Of a stretch of DNA of 32,773 nt, positions 17,678 to 22,953 are shown piece by piece. The DNA comes from Bacteroidales bacterium UBA5548 (lineage in GTDB: Bacteria > Bacteroidota > Bacteroidia > Bacteroidales > UBA932): contig DINE01000026.1 of NCBI GenBank assembly GCA_002425935.1, positions 1 through 32,773 on the forward strand, in the 5' to 3' direction. Within the stretch, counting starts at the first letter, position 1; each line of letters starts with the position of its first letter. The notes beneath the pieces were generated by a model. The model worked only from the letters and a program-made list of their open reading frames with translations. It searched no databases and had not been told where the DNA came from. The position numbers were made by a program, and so were the translations under genes.

Positions 17678-18718
17678 TTAATCTCGCTTCGCAAATAATA
17701 ATTCGTTAGCAAATTGACCATTTTGATTAAGAATTGATACTTCAATCGGATAATAAAACAACTTTCTCTTGGTTTCTTCGCTTAATGATTTCAAATTCTT
17801 AAGTCGTTGCGAATCTTTTTCCGTAGTGATAATCACAGCTTTAGGATATTTTACTGCAAGTTTATTCATTGATGCAGCGTCAGATTCTGAATAATAGTAA
17901 TGATCTCTGTAGTGAACCTTTTTTTCAAATTTATAACTATCCGAAAGGTGATACTCAAGTGGTTTAGGATTTGCAATGCCCGTTATCAGCAGAGCAAATT
18001 TTGAATAGATGTATCGCTTGTCACCCTCTTCAAAAATTGCAACCGGCTGCCCATACTCAATCCTTGAGAAAAGAAGTTTCTGGTGTGGCAAAAGCCTCAT
18101 TTTTTGTGCCCATAGCAGAACAGCATCATCGGAAACTTCTGGAGGACATTTTGTAATAATCACAATATCGGCTCTTTTTATTTGTACAGGCAGGTCTCTC
18201 AGTCTGCCAAAAGGTAGCAGGTTGTCGCAAAAGGGAGGATTGTCGTGATCTATCAACAGAATGTTTTTACCCGGAACCACTCTTCTGTGCTGAAAAGCAT
18301 CGTCCAAAATTATTACCTGCGGTCTTACCGATTCGTCAACGGACATAAGGCTGTTAATACCCCTGACTCTATTGCCGTCTACAGCCACAGTTACCTCAGG
18401 GAATTTTCTCTTTATCTGCAAAGGCTCATCGCCATACTCCTCAGCAGTTCCCGACACCTCTACAATCTTAAATCCTTTCCCTTTTCTTCCGTATCCTCTT
18501 GATAGCACTGCCACTCTCTTATCTGCCGAAAGCTCCTTAACCAGAAATTCAGTATGAGGAGTCTTTCCTGTCCCTCCTACCGATAGATTCCCGATGCATA
18601 TAACTGGTACATCAAAGCTGTATGACTTGAAAATTCCCCTGTCATAACACAGGTGTCTCACCTTAAGGGCAAAGTAGTAAGGAAATAGGAGAACTTTGTT
18701 CAAAAAAAAGGATTTCAT
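17678..18718 (-). CDS. lpxK: Tetraacyldisaccharide 4'-kinase
   Basis: LpxK phosphorylates the 4' position of the lipid A disaccharide precursor at the inner face of the cytoplasmic membrane, forming lipid IVA. The 346-residue length is typical. An N-terminal hydrophobic, membrane-associated helix (about 1-22) precedes the P-loop GNLSVGGTGKTP (43-54). Further family motifs are LSRGYGRK (72-79), GDEPLQ (96-101) and DDAFQHR (139-145), the latter two typical of LpxK. The ATG start lies 3 nt after the dusB stop codon, so the gene is cotranscribed and probably translationally coupled. Its product supplies the acceptor used by WaaA, encoded 7 kb away in this window. Confidence 0.96.
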   Translation of the reverse strand: MKSFFLNKVLLFPYYFALKVRHLCYDRGIFKSYSFDVPVICIGNLSVGGTGKTPHTEFLVKELSADKRVAVLSRGYGRKGKGFKIVEVSGTAEEYGDEPLQIKRKFPEVTVAVDGNRVRGINSLMSVDESVRPQVIILDDAFQHRRVVPGKNILLIDHDNPPFCDNLLPFGRLRDLPVQIKRADIVIITKCPPEVSDDAVLLWAQKMRLLPHQKLLFSRIEYGQPVAIFEEGDKRYIYSKFALLITGIANPKPLEYHLSDSYKFEKKVHYRDHYYYSESDAASMNKLAVKYPKAVIITTEKDSQRLKNLKSLSEETKRKLFYYPIEVSILNQNGQFANELLFAKRD

Positions 18719-18721
18719 ATG

Positions 18722-19705
18722 TTAGAATCGGTTTCCGTAAATATCTTCAATTTTATTAATCAGGTTTATCACCTCTCTGTAGTCATTTTCTGTTACCAGC
18801 CTCATCCGGTGCTCTTTAAAGTCAGGCAGGGCTTTAAAATATGCAGACAGATGCCGCCTCATCTCAAGCACACCGACCCTCTCCCCTTTTACCTCAACAG
18901 ATTTGAGGAGATGTCTTCTTGCAATATCAGCCTTCTCGATTAGTGATGGTTCAGGCATTAGCTCCCCGGTTTTCAGATAATGTTTAACCTCCCTGAAGAT
19001 CCAGGGTTTGCCATAGGTGGCTCTTCCAATCATTACTCCATCAACACCATATCTGTCAAAAGCCTCTTTAGCCCCCTCGGGAGAGGTAATGTCTCCATTG
19101 CCGATAACAGGAATTTTCATCCTGGGATTTCTCTTTATTTCGCCGATAAGAGTCCAGTCGGCTATACCTTTATATAACTGAGCTCTTGTTCTGCCGTGCA
19201 CTGTAATTGCAGATATCCCCACATCTTGCAGTCTCTCTGAAAGTTCAACAATTATCTTGCTGTTCTCGTCCCAACCCAGACGGGTTTTGACTGTAACCGG
19301 AATTTTAACGGCTTTTACCACTTCACGGGTAATCTCAACCATTTTGTCGGGATATCTCATCATCCCAGATCCGGCGCCTCTGTTTGCAATTTTACTTACA
19401 GGGCATCCAAAATTGATATCAATAAAGGCAGGATTTGCCGACTCTGCCATCTTCGCGGCCTCAATCATAGGCTCCATAAGATGTCCGTATATCTGAATTC
19501 CGATAGGCATCTCGTATGGAAATATCTCAAGCTTGGCCAGAGATTTTTTTGCATCTCTTATCAGTCCGTCAGATGATATAAACTCGGTATAAAGAACATC
19601 TACTCCAAACTCTTTGCAGATATATCTGAACGAAGGATCGGTAACATCCTCCATAGGTGCAAGAAAAAGGGGATAATCCCCCAGTTCGGTTCCGGCAAAT
19701 TTCAT
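18722..19705 (-). CDS. dusB: tRNA-dihydrouridine synthase
   Basis: This FMN-dependent enzyme reduces specific uridines in tRNA to dihydrouridine using NADPH. From the ATG at 19705 it has 327 residues, the usual DusB length. Visible motifs are LAPMEDVTDPSFR (15-27), the catalytic NFGCPVSKI with Cys101, GAGSGMMR, VKTRLGW, the VHGRTR flavin-site segment and VMIGRATYGKPW. The reading frame remains open up to 19774, but the extra 23 residues are not family-like. A -7 box at 19727-19734 would put the transcription start inside that extension, so 19705 is preferred. It heads an operon with lpxK. Being flavin-dependent, it sits near the FMN-riboswitch gene, though I regard that as chance. Confidence 0.95.
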   Translation of the reverse strand: MKFAGTELGDYPLFLAPMEDVTDPSFRYICKEFGVDVLYTEFISSDGLIRDAKKSLAKLEIFPYEMPIGIQIYGHLMEPMIEAAKMAESANPAFIDINFGCPVSKIANRGAGSGMMRYPDKMVEITREVVKAVKIPVTVKTRLGWDENSKIIVELSERLQDVGISAITVHGRTRAQLYKGIADWTLIGEIKRNPRMKIPVIGNGDITSPEGAKEAFDRYGVDGVMIGRATYGKPWIFREVKHYLKTGELMPEPSLIEKADIARRHLLKSVEVKGERVGVLEMRRHLSAYFKALPDFKEHRMRLVTENDYREVINLINKIEDIYGNRF

Positions 19706-19726
19706 TAAAGCAACTAATTTGTCCGG

Positions 19727-19734
19727 CAAATGTA
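19727..19734 (-). promoter_or_regulatory. Candidate -7 box for dusB-lpxK
   Basis: On the minus strand the sequence is TACATTTG, an exact TAnnTTTG match. The upstream -33 position is a T-rich tract rather than TTTG. Transcription would begin near 19720, leaving about 15 nt before the preferred dusB start. Confidence 0.5.
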
Positions 19735-19777
19735 AATATTTGCCCTTTAATAAAAAAATGGAGTAATGGCGCACTAT

Positions 19778-19808
19778 TTTGTCACTTTAAAAAATAGTTT
19801 TAACTTTG
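19778..19808 (+). promoter_or_regulatory. Promoter of the rplM-rpsI-rpsB-tsf operon
   Basis: The -33 box TTTG (19778-19781) and the -7 box TAACTTTG (19801-19808) are separated by 19 nt. This matches the Bacteroidetes housekeeping consensus at every defined position. The expected start is near 19814, giving a leader of about 57 nt before the rplM start. Confidence 0.8.
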
Positions 19809-19811
19809 CAG

Positions 19812-19828
19812 CCCCCTATTTTATGGGG
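19812..19828 (+). promoter_or_regulatory. rplM leader hairpin
   Basis: C-rich 19812-19816 can pair with GGGG 19825-19828 around an AU-rich loop, right at the predicted 5' end of the transcript. I recall that an 'L13-Bacteroidia' ribosomal leader candidate has been proposed, but I cannot confirm that this hairpin is that motif. It may be an autoregulatory binding site for L13 or only a 5'-end stabiliser. Confidence 0.35.
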
Positions 19829-19870
19829 TAATCGCAACAAATTTAACGTATTAATCTAAAGATCAACAAA

Positions 19871-20323
19871 GTGGACACATTGAGTTACAAGACTGTATCG
19901 GCAAACAAAGCTACCGTCACAAAAGAGTGGGTAGTTATTGATGCTGCCGATCAGGTACTAGGAAGGCTTGCTTCCAGAGTAGCACTTATTCTGCGAGGAA
20001 AAAACAAGCCAAGCTTTACCCCACATGTGGACTGCGGAGATAATGTAATCATTATCAATGCCGATAAAGTTCGCCTAACGGGTAAAAAGATGACAGACAA
20101 GGTGTATGTTCGTCACACCGGTTATCCCGGCGGTCAGAGATTTGCCACTCCTAAGGAGTTGCTTAACCGTAAACCGCTGGCAGTAGTTGAGCAAGCCGTA
20201 AAAGGTATGCTACCAAAGAATCGCCTTGGAGCAGAGTTGTTCCGCAACCTGTTCGTATATGCGGGTCCGGAGCATCCTCATGAGGCACAGCAACCTAAAG
20301 AAATTCATTTAAACGAAATTTAA
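19871..20323 (+). CDS. rplM: 50S ribosomal protein L13
   Basis: L13 is an early-assembly protein of the large subunit that binds 23S rRNA. The 150-residue sequence carries family hallmarks such as WVVIDAADQVLGRLAS, HVDCGDNVIIINADKVRLTGKK, RHTGYPGG, AVKGMLPKNRLG and LFVYAGPEHPHEAQQP. The start codon is GTG. It is chosen because the resulting MDTLSYKTVSANKATVTKEW opening matches Bacteroidales L13 proteins, and no ATG is available near it. The gene leads the translation operon, is preceded by a near-consensus promoter, and is followed 9 nt later by rpsI. Confidence 0.97.
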   Translation: MDTLSYKTVSANKATVTKEWVVIDAADQVLGRLASRVALILRGKNKPSFTPHVDCGDNVIIINADKVRLTGKKMTDKVYVRHTGYPGGQRFATPKELLNRKPLAVVEQAVKGMLPKNRLGAELFRNLFVYAGPEHPHEAQQPKEIHLNEI

Positions 20324-20332
20324 ACAAAGAGC

Positions 20333-20722
20333 ATGGAATTAATTAACGCCCTTGGAAGACGAAAATCAGCAGTTGCTCGCGTTTATGTAAACTCAGGTAA
20401 AGGTAACATTACGATTAACGATCGTCCCCTTGAAGTTTATTTCAAAGCGGAGACTCTTCAGTACATCGTAAAGCAGGCACTTGAACTTACCAACACCGTA
20501 GGTATGTTTGACATTAAAGTCAATCTTGACGGTGGTGGATACAAAGGTCAGGCAGAGGCACTTCGCCTCGCTATTGCCCGCGCGCTTTGCAAAATTGATG
20601 CAGAGCAGTACCGCCCGGTTCTAAAGTCTAATGGTCTTCTTACCCGCGACCCTAGAGAGGTTGAGAGGAAGAAACCTGGACGTCCTGGTGCACGTAAGCG
20701 CTTCCAGTTCAGCAAACGATAG
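20333..20722 (+). CDS. rpsI: 30S ribosomal protein S9
   Basis: S9 is a small-subunit head protein whose basic tail reaches the P-site tRNA. The 129 residues begin ELINALGRRKSAVARVYV and contain DIKVNLDGGGYKGQAEALRLAIARAL and LTRDPREVERKKPGRPGARK. The protein ends in the expected arginine/lysine-rich RFQFSKR tail. The rplM-rpsI pair is conserved across bacteria. The gene follows rplM by 9 nt, so it is in the same transcript. Confidence 0.97.
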   Translation: MELINALGRRKSAVARVYVNSGKGNITINDRPLEVYFKAETLQYIVKQALELTNTVGMFDIKVNLDGGGYKGQAEALRLAIARALCKIDAEQYRPVLKSNGLLTRDPREVERKKPGRPGARKRFQFSKR

Positions 20723-20881
20723 TTTTGCAGCTGATTTAAAAATGCACAGCAGGGAGAAAAACGAAGGATCTGAAATCAGCTACCCCAGTTTGTCCCGCTG
20801 CGGAAAATCCGGAAGATCTTGAAAAAGCTGCTACGGATTGAAGAAAAGAGAATCAAAAATTATTAAAAAAGAAATTTTAAA
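20723..20881 (+). promoter_or_regulatory. rpsI-rpsB spacer with possible S2 leader structure
   Basis: This 159-nt spacer is much longer than the other gaps in the operon and contains no gene. A perfect 9-bp helix can form between AGCTGATTT (20729-20737) and AAATCAGCT (20773-20781). A second helix, CAGC-A-GGGA (20747-20755) with TCCCGCTG (20793-20800), crosses it, so together they form an H-type pseudoknot. Downstream, CGGA-AAA-TCCG (20801-20811) competes with AATCCG/CGGATT (20806-20811 with 20834-20839). An A-rich stretch then leads to the rpsB ATG. I infer a regulatory leader for rpsB, possibly bound by S2. This is not proven. Confidence 0.55.
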
Positions 20882-21772
20882 ATGCCTAGAACAAATTTCC
20901 AAGAACTGCTTGATGCAGGTGTACACTTCGGCCACCTGAAGAGGAAATGGAATCCCAAAATGGCTCCCTATATTTTTATGGAGAGAAACGGGATACATAT
21001 CATCGACCTGCATAAGACCGTTATCAAAATAGATGAGGCTGCAAATGTGATGAAGCAACTTGCCCGTGCAGGACGCAAAATCCTTTTCGTAGCTACGAAG
21101 AAACAGGCTAAGGATATTGTAGCCGAAAAATCAAAGGCAGTAAACATGCCTTACGTTACTGAGCGCTGGCCGGGTGGAATGCTTACAAACTTCCCTACCA
21201 TCCGTAAAGCCGTTAAAAAAATGAACACCATCGACAAGATGATGACCGACGGAACCTTTGAAACTCTTGCAAAACGTGAAAAACTACAGGTTACACGTCA
21301 GAGAGCAAAGCTAGAGAAGAACCTCGGTTCAATTGCAGATCTTAACCGTCTGCCATCTGCACTGTTCGTAATTGACATCCAGAAAGAGATGAACGCCGTT
21401 AAAGAGGCAAACCGTCTGAACATACCAGTAATCGCCATGGTTGATACTTGTTGCGATCCGGGTCCCATTGATTATGTGATTCCTGCAAATGACGACGCTG
21501 CAAAATCTATCTCTTTAGTAATGGAAGTACTATGCCAGGCAATCGCCGAAGGTCTCTCAGAGAGAAAACTTGAGAAGGAGAAAGAGGCCTCTGCACCTGA
21601 AGCTAAAGACAACGCAGATAATTCAAAGAAAATCCGCCCAAGGAAGGGTATGAAAGGAGAAGATAAGCCTGAAGCTGAATCTGCTCCTGCAGCAGAAGAG
21701 GTTGCACCTGCAACAGAGGCTGGTCCCGTAGCTGAAGCTCCTGCAGCTGAAGCTGAACCAAAGGCAGAATAA
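20882..21772 (+). CDS. rpsB: 30S ribosomal protein S2 with acidic C-terminal tail
   Basis: S2 is a late-assembling small-subunit protein near the S1 site. The 296-residue sequence has the expected MPRTNFQELLDAGVHFGHLKRKWNPKMAPYIF-type opening, FVATKKQAKDIV, RWPGGMLTNFPTIRKAV and the IPVIAMVDTCCDPGPIDYVIPANDDAAKSI motif. Residues from about 227 onward form a low-complexity tail rich in alanine, proline, glutamate and lysine, which makes the protein longer than the usual 240-280 residues. A structured spacer precedes it, and tsf follows 26 nt after its stop codon, the near-universal rpsB-tsf arrangement. Confidence 0.97.
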   Translation: MPRTNFQELLDAGVHFGHLKRKWNPKMAPYIFMERNGIHIIDLHKTVIKIDEAANVMKQLARAGRKILFVATKKQAKDIVAEKSKAVNMPYVTERWPGGMLTNFPTIRKAVKKMNTIDKMMTDGTFETLAKREKLQVTRQRAKLEKNLGSIADLNRLPSALFVIDIQKEMNAVKEANRLNIPVIAMVDTCCDPGPIDYVIPANDDAAKSISLVMEVLCQAIAEGLSERKLEKEKEASAPEAKDNADNSKKIRPRKGMKGEDKPEAESAPAAEEVAPATEAGPVAEAPAAEAEPKAE

Positions 21773-21798
21773 GTAATAACATTTTTATATTATTAGAT

Positions 21799-22623
21799 AT
21801 GGAAATCAAAGCAACAGATGTTGCCAAACTGCGCCAGATGACCGGCGCCGGCATGATGGACTGCAAAAGCGCCCTTGTTGAGGCAAACGGTGATTTTGAA
21901 AAAGCAAAAGACATTATCCGCGAGAAAGGTAAACTGGTAGCCGCAAAAAGAGCAGACCGCGAAACAACCGAGGGATCTGTTATTGCTAAGGCAACAGAAG
22001 ATAACACAAAAGGTATTGTTGTTTGCCTTGGCTGCGAAACTGACTTCGTTGCCAAAAACAGCGAATTTCAGGCACTAGCAAACAAAATTGCAGATACAGC
22101 TCTTGCATCAGCTCCGGCAGATCTTGAGGCCCTAAAGGCTCTGAAGGTTGACGGACAAACAATTGAAGAGGCTGTGACTCAGCAAACAGGTAAGAGTGGT
22201 GAGAAACACGCCATTCCTTTCTACGCAAAACTTGAGGCACCATACATTGCGACCTATATCCACACAAACGGAAAACTTGCAACTATCGTAGGTTTCTCAA
22301 AAGAGATTTCAAAAGAGGTTGGCCGTGAGATAGCAATGCAAATCACAGCAATGAACCCTGTATCTGTTAGCAAAGACTCTTGCCCTCAGTCAGTGATTGA
22401 GAAAGAGCTTGAAATTTACAGAATTCAAATCCGTGAAGAGGGTAAACCGGAGAACATGGTTGAGCAAATCGCACAAGGTAAGCTTGCCAAATTCTTCAAA
22501 GAGAGCACACTGGAAGATCAGATATTCGTTAAGGATGGCAAAATCTCTGTTGCTCAGTACCTGAAAACAGTTGACCCTGAAGTAAAAGTAACAGGCTTCT
22601 TCCGTTTCTCACTTAACGACTAA
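21799..22623 (+). CDS. tsf: Elongation factor Ts
   Basis: EF-Ts is the guanine nucleotide exchange factor for EF-Tu in the cytoplasm. The 274-residue protein has the N-terminal UBA-like domain with KLRQMTGAGMMDCKSAL (10-26) and the highly conserved TDFVAKN (81-87) that contacts EF-Tu. The later dimerisation-type domain includes VGREIAMQI and a C-terminal QYLKTVDPEVKVTGFFRF. It is the last gene of the translation operon and is followed by a strong terminator. Confidence 0.97.
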   Translation: MEIKATDVAKLRQMTGAGMMDCKSALVEANGDFEKAKDIIREKGKLVAAKRADRETTEGSVIAKATEDNTKGIVVCLGCETDFVAKNSEFQALANKIADTALASAPADLEALKALKVDGQTIEEAVTQQTGKSGEKHAIPFYAKLEAPYIATYIHTNGKLATIVGFSKEISKEVGREIAMQITAMNPVSVSKDSCPQSVIEKELEIYRIQIREEGKPENMVEQIAQGKLAKFFKESTLEDQIFVKDGKISVAQYLKTVDPEVKVTGFFRFSLND

Positions 22624-22682
22624 TCCTTCTGGATTAACGTTATACCAGAAACACAAAGAGAACAACTTTATAACACATTATT

Positions 22683-22712
22683 AAAAAACGTCCCACACCG
22701 GGGCGTTTTTTT
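22683..22712 (+). terminator. Intrinsic terminator of the rplM-rpsI-rpsB-tsf operon
   Basis: ACGTCCC (22688-22694) pairs with GGGGCGT (22700-22706) with one wobble, and flanking A and T runs extend the stem. A run of seven T residues follows. It ends 89 nt past the tsf stop codon. A smaller TTCTGG/CCAGAA hairpin (22627-22632 with 22645-22650) sits just after the tsf stop. Confidence 0.9.
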
Positions 22713-22717
22713 ATTCC

Positions 22718-22797
22718 GCACATTTCATCCCTGAGTGCACATTTCACCCCTCGGAATTCTTTCCTTTTATCTAAAGAATACCCAGGGATGAAATTGC
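22718..22797. repeat. Three copies of a 15-nt motif upstream of the riboswitch promoter
   Basis: GCACATTTCATCCCT (22718-22732) is repeated directly with one change at 22737-22751 (starts 19 nt apart). It is repeated in inverted form at 22784-22797 with one base missing. The first and third copies contain an 11-bp perfect inverted repeat. The third overlaps the predicted -33 box. The block lies between a terminator and a promoter, so it is probably not transcribed, which favours a protein-binding site over an RNA structure. Confidence 0.5.
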
Positions 22798-22823
22798 AGG
22801 TTTGTAAAATTTGATTACTTTTG
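22793..22823 (+). promoter_or_regulatory. Promoter of the FMN-riboswitch TonB receptor gene
   Basis: The -7 box TACTTTTG (22816-22823) is an exact TAnnTTTG match. ATTG (22793-22796) stands 19 nt upstream as a -33 box with three of four bases. The expected transcription start, near 22830, places the whole FMN aptamer within the leader. Confidence 0.65.
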
Positions 22824-22840
22824 CGGCCAGTATTAACCAA

Positions 22841-22949
22841 AATCTTCGGGGCAGGGTGTAATTCCCGATCGGCGGTAAAGTCCGCGAGCCATCTTGGCAG
22901 AACCGTTGCAACTACGGTACCGACAGTAAAGTCTGGAAGGAAGGAGATT
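22841..22949 (+). promoter_or_regulatory. FMN riboswitch (RFN element)
   Basis: The sequence follows the RFN consensus: CTTCGGGGCAGGGTG, AATTCCCGATCGGCGGTAA, AGTCCGCGAGCC, then CCGACAGTAAAGTCTGG and GGAAGGAGA. Paired elements are visible: P1 AATCT/AGATT (22841-22845 with 22945-22949), P2 with GGG/CCC, P3 GGCGG/CCGC, and CCGT/ACGG in P5. The Shine-Dalgarno sequence AGGAG (22942-22946) is part of the 3' strand of P1, and the ATG begins 4 nt after the aptamer. Binding of FMN should close P1 and hide the ribosome site, so control is most likely translational. No separate terminator lies between aptamer and gene. Confidence 0.95.
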
Positions 22950-22953
22950 AAAA

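Noticed and set aside
19706..19774. Longer N-terminus of DusB from 19774
   Set aside because: The added residues are not family-like, and the -7 box at 19727-19734 would place transcription start inside them.
20631..20822. A small frame overlapping the rpsI end and the rpsI-rpsB spacer
   Set aside because: It is in another frame of rpsI and then covers the structured spacer. There is no start signal and no recognisable product.
22627..22674. Alternative small hairpins between tsf and its terminator (TTCTGG/CCAGAA and GTTATA/TATAAC)
   Set aside because: They are short and overlapping in an AT-rich 3' untranslated region, and are explained well enough as 3'-end structure or chance.
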